A stretch of DNA of 64,000 bases from Sternotherus odoratus (lineage: Eukaryota; Chordata; Testudines; Kinosternidae), in contig JAVMKO010000021.1 of the NCBI GenBank assembly GCA_032164245.1, positions 12,096,285-12,160,284 of the forward strand. The letters run 5' to 3'. The stretch's first letter is position 1. Every line of letters begins with the position of its first letter. Shown piece by piece: positions 29,858 through 42,119 of the stretch. The notes under the pieces were generated by a model that was given only the letters and a program-made list of their open reading frames with translations, was not told where the DNA came from and searched no databases. The position numbers were made by a program, and so were the translations under genes.

Positions 29858-32800
29858 GTAAGAATCCATTTCCAGCTGGTACAATAGAGTGCAGCCACTT
29901 CAGAAACAAACGTAGGAACAGCCCCCCCATCGGTTAGATGTCCCTGCAAGGAGAATCGTTAGTGCAGGGGACTGGGAGTCAGGATTCCTGGGTTCTATTT
30001 CCAGTTCTGCCACTGACATGTGATGAGACTTTGGGCAAGTTCCTTCAAATCTCTATGCCTTGACCTTCTTGTTTGTAAAATGGGGGTAAAACATGTCTCC
30101 GTGGGGTTGTTATGAGAGTTAATTGGTGTTAGCGGGGCACTGAGATGCTCAGCTGGAAGATGCTCTAGTGTTGACAGCTGTACCTTTCGTCCAGGCTGCT
30201 ATGCAGATCTGGGGGCAGCTGGATGACTGGAGGTACACTTCTCTATAAATGAATCAGTTCCTTGGGTCTCTTAATTACTCAGCCCTGGAAAGAGCCTCTA
30301 GCAAGACCTCTGCCCATGCGCTTGTGCTGCTCACTGATCCCTGGTTTGTCCGGCAGGTGACCAAAGCAGTCAGAGCGGGAGACGTCGACTCCAGAACCCG
30401 TCGTCGGATTTTTGATGCAGTTGGATTCACGTTCCCAAACCGGCTTCTTGCTTCCAGGGAGCCCCCAACTGGCTGTGCAGAGCACATGTTCCGAGCACTT
30501 GGCCTCACTCTCCTGGCGTGTTTCTGCACTGATCCAGAGTTAGCCAGCCATTCCCAGATCCTTAACAAAATCCCGACCTTCAACAACATCCTGGCTTCCC
30601 CATGTGATCCAGACGATATGTCCACGTGCTACATGATCGATGACGTTTACCAGTGTCTGGGCGCGGTCATGGGCACTCCCAGGGGCCCTAAAGAATTGGT
30701 GTCCCAGGGAACCGTGTCAGCTCTGTGCCAGGCCTACGTGAATCACAGTTATGGCTCTGAACATGCCCTTGAGCTACTTTTGGGGCTTCTAGCCACAGAA
30801 GAGACTAAGTGCTGGCAGAGAGCCACCCCTGACCTCCTGGCTGTACTGAGCAGGCTCAGTGAGGAATTCCACCAGGCGGAAGACATGACCAAATTCCAGC
30901 GGTGTGCTGTTCTGCCTCACTTTGTACCTCCGTCGCTGCTGCTCATCCGGGCCCAACCGAGTTCTGAGTGCCTCTGCAACCTTTACAGAGGCCTGGTTAG
31001 CATCCTGAGCAGCAAACTGAGCCAGTCCCAGCGTGACCCTGCCCTGAAACTTGCTGCCTGCCTCACACAGGCCTGTGGCTCAGAATGGATCCCCACAGAT
31101 AGAGCTGGGAGCAAGTTCCTGGCCCTGCTGGTGAACCTGGCTTGTGTGGAGGTCCGTCTGACCCTGGAGGAACTGGACCCAGCAGACGTGGATGGGAAGC
31201 AGGAGGTGGTAACAGGTTGTTACACCCTTATTGAGCTGGGGATCCTGGAGTGCATGAAAGAAGAGAAACCACGGCTGAGGGAGGCACAGAAAATACAACT
31301 AGTGAGGATCATGGAGGAGGCGTTTGGGGCTGTAATACACTACCTGAGACAGGTAAACTATGACTGGAAACAGCCCCCTTCCCTGGTGTGATGCCTGCCT
31401 CATGGGGGCAGTCTCTGGGAGAGCTCTCTGTTGCTGGGTTTTGGAAGATCCCAAATGCACTCTGGCCCATGCCTGCTTCCATGGAGGTCAGGGAGAGTTT
31501 GCTTTGGCCTCTGTGTTTGTTTTCTTTTCCGTTGTTTAAAATCTGTAGCCCCAGATTGACACGCCCACCTCTCCCCAGGTTCTCCTTTCTAGTCCGTTCC
31601 CATCACCCAGATGCTTGGAACAGTTCTCACTGATCCCCAAAACATCTGTACTGATCGCCTCAAAGCGTTTTCAGATCTGACAGGTCATGAGACATTCAGA
31701 ATCACAAACACTGTGATTATCCTCACGCTGGTGACCCTGTCTTCCCTGCAAAGGAAAAAGATCTAGAGACCAGCTAGAATCGGGAATCAATGCTTTCTAG
31801 AAATCCCAGCAGGTTGTAAACCTGTCCCTGGTCCATTGGTCTTGCAGTGCTGACTCCGCTCTGGCCCAGGACGGAATACAGCAAGTCCTGGACGTAGGAC
31901 CAGTGTAATTTTCATTCTCTGTGTAGCTGAAGGGCAGGGTGGCCCAGTTCACTAGCTTTCGGGGGAGTGTCAAGACTTAACGGTGAAAGGAAGCATGTCC
32001 CAATTGAAATGCGTTGATCAGTTTACCTCACTGGAGTAAGCTGGAGAGCCCAGCTTTCCTGCAGTGTTTACTATCCTTTACTAACTGCTCAGTACTGGAA
32101 GGGGAAGGACCATCAAGGGTTTCCTGCCTTTGGCCTCACTTCTTAGGGGAGATGAAATGAGAAAAAGTCTCTGCTCCCAGAGCTCTCCTCCACTGCATCA
32201 TCTCGTGCCTGTTTTGTGCCCTGGGCAGGTGGGAGAACAGAAGCTGAAGGATCCTTTCATATTTGCCGCTGTTCGAAGCCTCGGCACCTGGCTGGCTGAA
32301 GAGACGTCCTCCCTCAAGCAGGAAATCTGCGACCTCCTGCCTTTCCTCGTTCATTACGCAAAGACTCTTTTCCAAGAGGGGGACAAAGCCAGGAGCCCAT
32401 CCCAGCAGGCGGCCGAGCTGTCTGGACCGAGCAGCCCTCAAGGCTCCGTGTGGCCTGGAGACGCTCTAAGGTGAGTATAGACGCAGGAAAGACACCGTTA
32501 TGCTGCTGCCTGAGTTACTCCTGCATCTTGGCACAGACACACAGATCCCAGACTGTGGGGCCATAGAGTCTGTATCCTTCTTCCAGCAGCAGCCCACAGC
32601 TGGTGCCTCAGAGGAAGGAGAAAACCCATAATACATCTACGTACTTGTGCAACTCTGCATGAGATAGCTAGAGAAATCCCTCCTTGAGCCCCATGGCAAC
32701 AGCCAATGTCTTGGAGCATGAGAGCTGACGTTTCTTGTCTTAGCAGAACTGCCATAGATCATCATTCACATGTTTTTAGGGAGTCCAGCCACAATATTTG

Positions 32801-35087
32801 ATTTTGTCCTCTCCTGCAGCATAGAGTTCCCCGGGTGGATTGCATTCAGTGGGAAGTAGCATTCCTTTTGTTCTAAACTTACCAACCGTTCATTTCAAGT
32901 GTCCCCATGTTCACAGCATAGGGGGCCATCAGATTTTGTATTTTTTACTTTTGCTAACCCCACTCTTTCAATCGTAAGTTTTGTACAGAACATTAGGCAT
33001 TAGGGTGAGACCTTCCTGGGAGCCGAGTTCCCACATCTGCCTGCTGTGAGGTTTCTTGCATGTTATTCTGAAGCATCCTGTTGGAGACTGGACTAGATAG
33101 CCTGTGGGTTGATCCAGTCTGACGATTCCTATGTTCCGTTCTCCCCTGCACTCATTTTGTGGTTAGCAGATTGAAATGTCAGCCTGTAACTGCCTCTCCT
33201 TTACCGTATTCCCCACCCCCATCCCCTCTCCAGATTTCTGCTCCCTGGCTTGTGCCATCTGACGGCAGAGGACCGACCTCGGGAAATCCTCATCTCACAG
33301 GGGGCTCCAGCGTTGCTGTGTCAATATTTCCTGCGCCAGTGGGAGTTGTTGGCCTCTGACCCCCAGACCTCTGCTCCTCCAGACAGCGTAGAAATCAGTT
33401 TGCAAACCACCTGTGGAGTTTTCCTTAATCTTGTGGTGACCGCCCCAGACCTGGTCAGGTAACAAACTGGGACTGCAGGAATGCGCTTGTTTGAAGATCC
33501 TCAGTAAGGAGGAGGAAGGTGCTGGGAGGGAGGAGTTTGGGGGGTTTCAGGCTAGTTCCCAGCAGGCTCAGAAGAGAGGCCAGAGCTGCACATGCCATGG
33601 CACTGAACTTCCCTCTCCCCTGGACTCTTGCAGGGCAGGCTGGAGGCGGGCTGGCAGAGCTAGGATTTCCGAGGCTGCACTCAAGCGACGCTGCCCAGTG
33701 CTTTGAGCTGCTTTAGCCAACGCTGAATCCAGCCCTTCTGGGCAAGGAGTGGGGTCCTCAAAGTGCAGATCTGGTGGGAAAGGGGATATTTTAGAAGGCT
33801 GCCTCGTTACTCGGCTTTCTATTCCCTGCACGTCTGAGTCAGGTCAGCCACCTCTGCTGGGACAAACAGGCGGGGGCTCGGGTTAGCCCTGCAGACCAGA
33901 CAGGGAGCACGCCAGAGTCCGTTCTTCCTTACGCATCATTGACAAAGATGAGGGCGTTTCTGATGGCACTTTGGTGCAGTTTGTGGTTCCAGGATGGAGA
34001 GAAGTTGCCCCACTGAGAGAAAGAATTGGAGTTTGTCACCACTCTCCGGAGTCCTGATTAGCCACTTGCTGACTCCAACTTTTCTGTGAAACGTGTCCAG
34101 TTTGCCCAGGACTCCAGGGTTTCGGATGGGGACTTTCCCACTGTGACAGGGTTGCTTCCCTGCCTCTGAGTTAAGGCTGGCACCTCTGGGTGCTTCCGGC
34201 TCCACTCAGCACACGTCTCTGTGGGTTGGTTTTTCCCTCTAGGCGTGACGGATGCTTTTCCTCCCTGATGGATGCGCTGCTGAAGTCTCTCCCTGCTCTG
34301 CTGCCCCAGGCAGATCGCCTTGTTCTAGCCGCCAATGTTACTGCGCTGGGCTTGATGATGGCCAGGATCCTTGGCAGTTCTCCAGGTAAGCGGTGATGCT
34401 GGTGACTCAGCGGAGCACTTCTCTTGTCAGTGGACGGGACTAGGGCCGGGGGAGAGCACAGCAGGGAACTGTTACTGGAAAGGTGCCGTGTAGCGAACAA
34501 ACCAAAACCTAGTGGGGTGCTGGAAAGCTGTGGATTAGGGAACTCCCCTATCACCTGTTCTGCACCTGCTGAAAAGGGCCTGCAGTGAGCTGACTCCTGG
34601 GAACGTTCCAAGGCCGGCTGGTGAATTCATTCCTTTCCCATTTCTTTCAGCTCTCCAGGGGACACCACCAGCCAAGGACTTCTTCGAAGCCGCTATCTGC
34701 TTCCTTTCTCAGGCCCACGCTGCCCGGGCGGATCCCGCCAGCCAGCGCTTGGCCATGGCTGTGTCACCAGCCTATGAGGCCGCCTGGGCGGACCTCAGTG
34801 AGCTGTGGTTCCTGGGGACGCAGGCCTTTGCCAGCTGCGTGCCACTCTTTCCCTGGCTGCCCCCACTGGTCCTCCGGTCACGTTGGCTGGACGACCTCTT
34901 GCAGTTATTGGGCCAACCTGCCCCGGTCTCAGTGGACTTTGAACTCCTCACGGCCTTGCAGGGCGTCTTGCTGGAGCTGGCCAGAGCCAGCCAGCAGTGC
35001 AGAGAGGTGATCGTCTTACAGCAGGGCAAAGTGCTGGCCAACCGGTACGGCCTGGCAGCGTTGGAGCAGTGCCTTTGTGAGCGGTGA
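29732..35087 (+). CDS. NCDN: neurochondrin (norbin), six coding exons, complete from internal ATG
   Basis: Cytosolic, neuron-enriched leucine-rich protein of the neurochondrin family. In mammals it promotes neurite outgrowth, binds mGluR5 and other GPCR tails and limits CaMKII phosphorylation. Coding exons: 29732-29857, 30357-31352, 32229-32470, 33234-33458, 34243-34385 and 34651-35087, with stop TGA. All junctions are AG/GT with consistent phases (0,0,2,2,1). Together they give 722 residues, against 712 or 729 for the two human isoforms. The fold is all-helical, armadillo-like, with no catalytic motif. Highly conserved runs include [61 protein letters not shown] and ALEQCL at the C-terminus. 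The internal ATG has A at -3. An upstream in-frame Cys-Cys segment may belong to a longer isoform (separate entry). Confidence 0.96.
29960..30110. repeat. MIR SINE relic
   Basis: 'ggactgggagtcaggattcc', 'cagttctgccactgacatgt', 'gggcaagttccttc' and 'gtaaaatgggg' follow the MIR consensus order. It lies in the first intron after the NCDN start exon. Confidence 0.75.
30357..31352 (+). CDS. NCDN: NCDN large coding exon
   Basis: 996 nt (332 codons), acceptor 'ccggcag', donor 'gtaaac', phase 0 at both ends, residues 43-374. It runs from [20 protein letters not shown] to [13 protein letters not shown]. It holds most of the armadillo-like helical repeats and is uninterrupted by stops. Reading past the donor gives 13 further codons and a stop (31389-31391), so intron retention would truncate the protein at 387 residues. 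Confidence 0.96.
32229..32470 (+). CDS. NCDN: NCDN coding exon
   Basis: 242 nt, acceptor 'cctgggcag', donor 'gtgagt', phase 0 to 2. It encodes [20 protein letters not shown], then [20 protein letters not shown] up to WPGDALR, matching mammalian [21 protein letters not shown] and WPGDALR. Confidence 0.95.
33062..33138. repeat. CR1-type LINE fragment, opposite orientation
   Basis: 'gactggactagatagcctgt' and 'gatccagtctgacgattcct' are the diverged reverse complement of the segment at 6.2 kb. It lies in an NCDN intron. Confidence 0.6.
33234..33458 (+). CDS. NCDN: NCDN coding exon
   Basis: 225 nt, acceptor 'ccctctccag', donor 'gtaaca', phase 2 to 2. It encodes [20 protein letters not shown], then [18 protein letters not shown] and [20 protein letters not shown], all clearly alignable to mammalian neurochondrin. 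Confidence 0.95.
34243..34385 (+). CDS. NCDN: NCDN coding exon
   Basis: 143 nt, acceptor 'tttccctctag', donor 'gtaagc', phase 2 to 1. It encodes [20 protein letters not shown], then [20 protein letters not shown], corresponding to human [20 protein letters not shown]. Confidence 0.94.
34651..35087 (+). CDS. NCDN: NCDN last coding exon with stop
   Basis: 437 nt, acceptor 'ttctttcag', phase 1, ending in TGA at 35085-35087. It encodes [20 protein letters not shown] through [20 protein letters not shown] to [10 protein letters not shown]. The C-terminus matches human ...AALEQCLSEP in length and pattern. Confidence 0.96.
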
Positions 35088-35768
35088 AGGGCCCCTCCTC
35101 CCCCAGCCACGCGCTGGGGGGGGGAACAAAGCCAGGCGTCTGAGCGAGGTTTTTTGAGCTCCTCACACACCTTTCAACCGTTTACTGCCAGGACGGGGGC
35201 AAGCCAAACACCTCGTAAAATTAGAGAGGTGCAGTCGGAGCTCAGCAGGGCCCGGAGGAGCAAAGTTTGCTCTGCCTGGCACCTGCTGTTCAGAATAATT
35301 GCTGATCTCTGCAGTCACAGACTGGGGTGGGGGGAGTTGGGTCCCAACGGGGGAGAGGGCCGGCGGGAGGGTGCCCCTCAGACACGCATTCTGTTCTGGA
35401 CTAACGAGGCTCTGGAGTTGCTGGGAAAGTGGCCCGTTGACCAACTCTCCCTGGACTCCACGTTCCGGGGGTGGTTTCCAAGGAGGTTTGTGTAGAAGGC
35501 TAATGAAAGCAGAAGCTCTTGCTTCTCTCCAGCCTGAGTCAGGCACTGAGCGACCTGGTTCTGCAGAGCTCTGCTATCCACCTCACTGCTGGCCTACAGC
35601 TTTCCAGTCCCCTGCCAGGGCTTTACCTCTCCTGTGACCAGCAGCACCCCCTGCTGGTCAAATCTGGGCTCCCACACAGTCCATCCTGAACTGCAGCCCT
35701 CCACTGCTCTGCCAGTCTGGGGCTCCCCTGCCAGTGCACCTCATCCCTAAAATGAAGTTGTCGTCCGT

Positions 35769-35788
35769 CCCCCCCCCCCCCCCCCCCC
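35769..35788. repeat. poly-C run (20)
   Basis: Twenty consecutive C in the putative NCDN 3'UTR. The length is prone to sequencing error. Confidence 0.85.
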
Positions 35789-36694
35789 GTCCTCCCCATG
35801 AATGGATCTCAGTCCTGATGTGCCGCACTTCGTGCTATTCTAGTCTTGAGGCCTCAGCTGAGCCACAAGGGCAACGCTGTGTCAAATAGTCTGACGGTTC
35901 CAGGATGCAGTGTGAGCAGAATTGGGCCTCGATCCAGGACTGCAACACGTCTGTTCCCTTGTGACCCGAGCCTGCCTTGCACGGGGAGCAAGTGAGCTGG
36001 AGGTGGAATGGCTGCATGATTGGACAGGGTGCAGCTGAGCTTCTCTCCAAAGGGTCAAAGCTGCAGTTAATTTTGGTCTGTCATTGCTGGCAGGTCTCTC
36101 TCATTGTTCTCAGAATGGAAGTTTATCTCCCCATTAAACCAGGCACTGCACTGGGGAGCCCCCCAGGTCACGGAGAGATGGCATCCTGGGCTTTAAATTT
36201 CCCAGGATGTTGATTTTGTATTTTCTCATCTTGACCAGCGGATTTTTATGTCTCTCCCCCTGGGCTCTTGAATGCAGCCGATAAATCCCGTGTTCCCATG
36301 TGTGGGACGGCTGCTTGACCTTCTCTTTCTGTTGCCATTTCAAATGTTAAATCAAGTGTTTTCATAAAAGCCCAGTTGCGCTAGAAGAATTTGTTTGTTG
36401 CTTCTGTTTGCAAATCCCTTTGCTAATGAGAGTTCGTTCTAGGAAAGTGCATCAGCTTCTCTCATCCTTTCTTCTTTGTGCCAACTTCGCTGGATCTCCT
36501 GAAGTCACCGTGTTTGCAGCAGATCAGAAAGAGGACTGGAGAGCTCCAAAGATCTGAGAGGCTCGGGGCCCCCAAAGATCACCTGCCCTTTACCCCCAAA
36601 CATTTCCAAGGCTCTAATGACTTCAACAGGCCACCTAACCAAGTATGAGGCCAATTTTGCAAGTGTCATTACGCTGATGAACTCCTAGGCCACA

Positions 36695-36975
36695 CAGAAC
36701 TTCTTACCACATTGGAGCCTATGAAGGGAGCCTGTTTTTAACCCAGAGGGTAATTAGTCATTGGAACAATTGATCTAGGGCATATGGTGGCTTCTCCATC
36801 GTGTGGCATCTTTAAATCCAGAGCTGGATGACTTTCTGAAAGATGCACCCTAGCTCAGCCAGAGGTTGTGGGCTGGATGCAGGAATCACCGGGTGAAATT
36901 CTCTGACCTGTGATCTGTGGGTGGCTGGACGAGATGATTGGAATGGTGCCTTCTGGCCTTAAGATCCACTTATCC
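36695..36975. repeat. CR1 LINE 3' end
   Basis: Shows the CR1 3' region: 'agtcattggaacaattgatc', 'ctttaaatccagagctggat', 'gggtgaaattctctgacctg' and 'ggtgccttctggccttaaga'. About 280 bp, diverged, lying in the putative NCDN 3'UTR. Confidence 0.8.
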
Positions 36976-37458
36976 CCAGAAACCCTTGACACAAATGAGC
37001 CGTATATCCACAGCGGAGCGGAGCTGCTTCTCTGAACTCATAAGTAATCTCTTCCTTAACGTTTCATTTTCTGCTGTGTGGCTGTCCCCGTAACAGATAG
37101 ATCTGTGCATCTCCCGCAGTGTCGCCTCTTCCTCTGGTCTTCATTGAAATAAACAGTGGCTCTTTTTGTCCACTAGGGTGCAGTGCACAACTTCACAGCA
37201 GACAAGACTGCTGGGAACGCCAGTGCGCTGGTGGGGTTTTTACTGACATGAAGCTCCTGGGTATCTTTTCTTCCTTCTCTCTCGTGCAGTATCTTAGCCC
37301 TGGCGTAATGAAACACCTGGTAGTAATGGACTGATCCAACAATGCTGTTCAAAAGTGATCGAGGTGAAGTGGTGTGACTGTTCAAATGATTTGTTTCCTG
37401 GCTGATAAAATTAGATGATCAAATTTAGTCAAGGTTGAATTAAGAGGTGGAAGGTATT

Positions 37459-37481
37459 TGTGTGTGTGTGTGTGTGTGTGT
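37459..37481. repeat. (TG)11 microsatellite
   Basis: About 11 TG units downstream of NCDN. Confidence 0.9.
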
Positions 37482-38374
37482 CACCCATGGGACAACGATA
37501 TTCATGGGACAAATGCTTGTACAATATTTCTGCAGCCATGAGATAAGTTCTATTTGGTTTGCTGTCTCCCCTGGCCCCTGATCCATCTTGACTAGTGCTG
37601 CTTCTGACATGATCCTATTTCAGATAACTGCACTTCTGATACCACAGAAAATTTCTCTTCACCGAATATTGAAATTCCCCTCAAACACTCCCTATTCAAT
37701 CCTGGACCAGTGATTTTGAAAGGCTGATATAAAGCCACCTGTTGTTACCTTATGGGAAATGGGGACTTCCTTCCTGGGCACATGGGGGGGGGGGTATTTG
37801 TAATTAGCAAAGCTCAATAGCAGACCTCCCGCGCAAAAACACTCAACCCGTCTAAAATAGCTTCCCATGGTGAGAAGTCTGTTTAGCTGCATATCTCCAG
37901 GGTCTGTACCTGTTCTTGAGGTGATTTGACCTTATGGGCAGAAGGAGCTGAAAACTAGGAACGACAAAAAAAAATTTAAACTCAGAAATCCTCATAACAT
38001 TTCTCTCCAATGTGACACAAACCAAATCCCTGCTACTGTGAAGCAGGACAAAGGATTTATAGACACCCTGTGAGGTGACTTCACAGCTTCACGGCTTGTG
38101 ACTAATGCCCCAAACTCCTGCCAATAAAACCTTTATTACACCCTATGCCATCACGGAGGCTCTCCCTATAAAACCCCAGTGTGTGTGCTATTTGTTTGGG
38201 TCTACCTAAATATCTGTGATGATGGGATCTTTTCTATACATGCTAAGGGAGGGGCTCTTTTGGATCAGCAAGTCACCTATCCATTTGTTGCTCCCCGCGG
38301 GAACAAATTTCAAAGAACTTTGTAGATGTTAGTGAATTTAGCTTTAGAGATTCCCTTGAGGTGAGGAACATTGT

Positions 38375-38440
38375 ACCCATTATAAAGAAGGGGAAACTAA
38401 GGCATGCAGAGGCAAGGTAAGGCTATGGAAGAGCCAGGAG
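38375..38440. repeat. MIR relic, reverse
   Basis: 'aaggggaaactaaggcatgc' and 'agaggcaaggtaag' match the reverse MIR 3' half. Confidence 0.5.
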
Positions 38441-38664
38441 CACAGCACAGCTCTATTGGTGCTCCATTCTATGCTGTTACTGTTAAACTAGCCCAGGCTT
38501 CTGCTTAACCTGATATAACCATATCAGTCTAGGGATAGAAAAACCTACAGCCTAGATGGAACAGTTAAATCCAGCAAGAAAATTCACTAGAGAAGATGAT
38601 CTCTGTTCAGGAGCCAGCCAGCTACTCTGAGGAATAACCACCAGGGGTCACCCTAAGAGCTTGT

Positions 38665-38790
38665 AACAAAAAAAGAACAGGCGTACTTGTGGCTTATGCT
38701 TAAATAAAGGTGTTCGTCCCTAAGGTGCCCCAAGTACGCCTGTTCTTTTTGCGGATACAGACTCACACGGCTGCTACTCTGAAACCTGTC
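38665..38790. repeat. turtle-type hairpin interspersed repeat, copy 2
   Basis: Inverted arms 'aagaacaggcgtacttgtgg' and 'ccccaagtacgcctgttctt', then 'gatacagactcacacggctg'. Same family as copy 1 with different terminal arms. Confidence 0.75.
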
Positions 38791-39835
38791 ACTTAACAAA
38801 AAAAAGTTCTTCAGCTAGTGTTTGCCGCTTCCCAAAGAGGAGAGAACAAACTGTTCAGGGTGGCTGTGCTTTGAACCCCCTGGTGAGGGGCATTGTCAGC
38901 TTCCTGGGACACAGAGGACCAGGAGAGAGGCGCTTCCCTTGGACAAAGGCCTTAGTCGGATCGTTGTTGGTTTTTTTTCAAACTCCCAGTCTTATGTGAG
39001 GCATTGATTCCTAATCAGAGCAATGGCGTCTGCTGTCTGGAGTCGCCTGCCGTTCAGAGGCGGATCTTTCTGATCTCCCTCGCTTGGAACCGAATGCAAG
39101 TCGAAACAAAGGCAAGCGGCACCAGGAATGATCGTCCAAGCCAAGCAAGCAGATGAACCTGCCAGGGTTAGACACAGAACATCACTGTGTTAGCCTGGGC
39201 CCCTCAGCTCCCTTCCTGCTCATTGGGGGAAGCTCCCCGGCCTGCCAAGAAAGCCTGGCCCTCAGCAAACACAAGGAATTGAACTATTTTAAAACGCATT
39301 TCGGATCATCACAACCTGCCGAATGATTTCGTAAAGGTGGCCCCTGCTCCAGATACCATGTGCTCTTCCACCTCGGTCACTAGCCATGGGTCGCTCATTA
39401 GCAGGGGATATGGTCAATAGGAGAGACGTACCTGCACCCACAGCAGACTGGACTCCTCAGCTCAGTGCTAGGATTCACCACCTCCCTGCTCATGAGCAGT
39501 GCCAGCCTGATGACACCCCCCCCCCCCACTGTGCCTAGGCAGAGACCTAGCTGGGCTCATGGGATTCCCTTCTCAGAGGGGGGAGGGAATCCCATCCCTG
39601 TGACCCATGTGATCCTTCACCTTGCATGCCAACCAGGGCAGTAGTTAGTGGCAATGGTGAGGTTTATGATATGGTCAAGTGTGCCGCCTGGAAAAATAGG
39701 AAGAGCTGCAGTCTCCCTCCAGCCCAGCCCTTTAACTGCTCCAACCCAGGGCGCTGACTTTGGGGAACGATCGGTCCAGTTAGATTAGAAGTAGTCCCCA
39801 AACTCCATGTCTAAATCCCCTAAACTCCTGAAGAA

Positions 39836-39910
39836 GATAAACATGGCCGTACTGGGTCAGACCAAAGGTCCACCCAGCCCAGTATGCGGTCTCCCGCCGG
39901 TGACCGTGCC
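39836..39910. repeat. CR1-type LINE fragment
   Basis: 'catggccgtactgggtcaga' and 'ccaaaggtccacccagccca', the same family segment as at 6.2 kb and in the same orientation. Confidence 0.65.
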
Positions 39911-40334
39911 CCGGAGTGCGTACACTGCAGCTCAGGGAGCGCACACCGTTGCTCCGGCGGGATGTGGGAATGAATGTCCATCACTGGACAGAAGTGGGTG
40001 ATTGCTTGAGCCATTGGCCGTCCCCAGTTTGCTTAAAACATACGTGTCTTCACATCCGTGTACTGGTGAATATCCCCCCTCGCTTTCCATGAGCTGACCG
40101 GCAAAGAGAGCTAAGCCACGTAGCCATTTGGGGGCTAGAGGGAGATGGGCTAAGTGCCTGCCAGGGACGTATTTCACAGGGCAAACGTTGCATAAGCAAC
40201 TGGGCTGCATGGGACGTGCTATTGCAGCCTCGTCCCAGGATCTGACTTTCGAAAACACAGGCTTGGATGCAAAACACCTTTAAAGTTCACTCCTCTTCCC
40301 TGGCCCAGTGTGCTCTGTTGATGCAAAGGGAGTG

Positions 40335-40690
40335 TTTTCTAGTGGTTAGAGCACAGGGGGCAGAGTCAGGAATCTTTGTATGATAGGAGCCCCCTAAAGT
40401 CCCCATCCCACGGGGCACAGCACATACCCAGCAGGAGAGCCGGTGCCCGCTCCAAAGAGCTCCCAGTCTAAATAGACCAGACAGACAAAGGAAGGAGACA
40501 CGGGAAAATAATGTGACTTGCCCAAGGCCACCCAGCAGGCCAGTGTCAGGGCCAGGACCCACATCTTAGCAAGACCGAGCTGCCCCCAGGTTTGATCGCA
40601 ACTTCTACCACTGATTCAGTGACTGCCCTTAGGTGAGTCATGGCACTTTCCCTGCCTCACTTTCCCATCTGTAAAATGGGAACGATAGAC
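40335..40690. repeat. cluster of MIR SINE relics in both orientations
   Basis: 'ctagtggttagagcacaggg' at about 40339, a reverse piece 'gtgacttgcccaaggccacc' near 40512, and a forward 3' piece 'cactttcccatctgtaaaat' near 40660. At least two insertions. Confidence 0.65.
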
Positions 40691-41587
40691 ACCACTAGGC
40701 AGCAGGGGCCGAGTCCTAACTCATTAAGGCCGGCCGAGTGCTTTGAGCTCCCGGAATGGCGAGCGCAGGCCTTGGTCTTATTGCTGATAAATGCACAACT
40801 CTGTGTGTGTTATCTCACAGTGTGTACTCGACACCGGTGCAGGCGCGAGCAGACTTATTCCACGACCGGGGCGGGGGGGGGGGGGATGGATAAGGTCTCC
40901 AGTGAGCCGATGCATATTTAGTTTTGTTTTATGTTTATAGCGAACGGTGCAGGGCCCGTTCTGCAGTAACATACGTTATCCGTCAAATCATCTCACCCGA
41001 AACGCTCTGGTGATTAAACTAAATATTTCATAAGGGTGCTATTTGGCGGCTGCGCTGCCTCAGAAATCATCCAGGGCGTTTGTTCAACTGGCTTGCTGCA
41101 AAATGTGATGAAGTTGGTTCGTTTCGCTAGGCCCTGTGGTCCAGGAGTTGCACGGATTCCAGCTCCCCTGTAGGGGTCGCTCTCATGTTAAGTAAGGGCC
41201 TCTCCTCTGAACCCTGCAGCCCCCTATGAACTGTGTCAGGAGGGAGCTTTGCTTGTTCTCTGTATTTCTTTCAAATGGCCACTGTGAACGATGGGAACAT
41301 TTATTTGCAGAGAGCTGGGGCAGGATTCCTCATGGCAGAGAATCAGCTCATTGTTTTGTAGGGAAAGCCCAGCGACCCTATAGCCTTATCTATGTGCCCC
41401 TGACACCCCATTTCAGCCAGTTATTTTCACTGGTGACGCCTCATCGAAGCTTAGGCTGCAAACACCCCATTGCAGAGCCTGCAGAGAGCACCACGCACGT
41501 GCATGGTGCTGTATAAATGGTGAGACGTGATCAAGGGGTAAACAGCCCTGGCCAGGGATAAATTCCTGGCAGCCCCACTGTGTGACA

Positions 41588-41745
41588 GCGGCAGGGAGTC
41601 CCGTGGCACCTCACAGACGTATTGGAGCATAAACTTTCGTGGGCGAATACTTATGCTCCAAAACATCTGTTAGTCCAGAGGGTGCCACAGGACCCCGTTG
41701 CTTTTCCAGCTCCAGACTAACTCGGCCGCCCCCCCGACACTTGAC
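41588..41745. repeat. turtle-type hairpin interspersed repeat, copy 3
   Basis: Arms 'gtcccgtggcacctcacaga' and 'gggtgccacaggacc', inner arms 'ttggagcataa' and 'ttatgctccaa', then 'ctccagactaactcggccgc'. More diverged than copies 1 and 2. Confidence 0.7.
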
Positions 41746-41994
41746 ACTGTGACACCAGTTTTTCAGGGATTGCTAATTTGGGTGTCAATCTTCACAAGTG
41801 AACAAGGTTCTGGTTGACTTCAGTGGGGCCCGGATTTCACCCTTGGTCAATGGTGGTCACAGCAGAGGAGGATCCATGTTGTACTCATGTAGCCACGAAT
41901 CCGGTTGTACAGAGAATTAGGAACTGATAGGATCAACATCCCAACTGGGTCCATGCATCACAATGCGCACCGTGCAGTTTTGTTTACTAGTGAA

Positions 41995-42119
41995 CTAGGG
42001 AGACCAGACAGCAAGTGTGAAAAATCAGGATGGGGGGGGGGGTTTAATATAAACCTATAAGAAAAAGACCCAAAATCAGGACTGTCCCTGTAAAAATCGG
42101 GGCATCTGGCCACCCTATA
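41995..42119. mobile_element. short MITE with TAGGG.GACCAGA ends
   Basis: Left 'tagggagaccagacagc' and right 'ggcatctggccaccctata' are imperfect inverted repeats. The interior holds two 'aaaatcagga' motifs and a G run. This is a small element of a kind abundant in turtles. Confidence 0.65.

Larger units (their letters stand above)
35088..37153 (+). other. NCDN: NCDN 3'UTR region with candidate polyadenylation signals
   Basis: No open frame of interest follows the stop. Candidate poly(A) signals are ATTAAA at 36133-36138 and AATAAA at 37148-37153, the latter followed by a T/G-rich stretch. A 20-base C run sits at 35769-35788 and a CR1 fragment at about 36.7-37.0 kb. The transcript end cannot be decided from sequence alone. 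Confidence 0.4.

Noticed and set aside
30249..30356. Extension of the large NCDN exon upstream to an ATG at 30249
   Set aside because: The 36 extra codons have no neurochondrin similarity, and a good acceptor at 30356 joins exactly at the conserved VTKAV.
32498..33120. Open frames in NCDN introns
   Set aside because: No similarity to neurochondrin, and flanking exons splice cleanly in phase across them.
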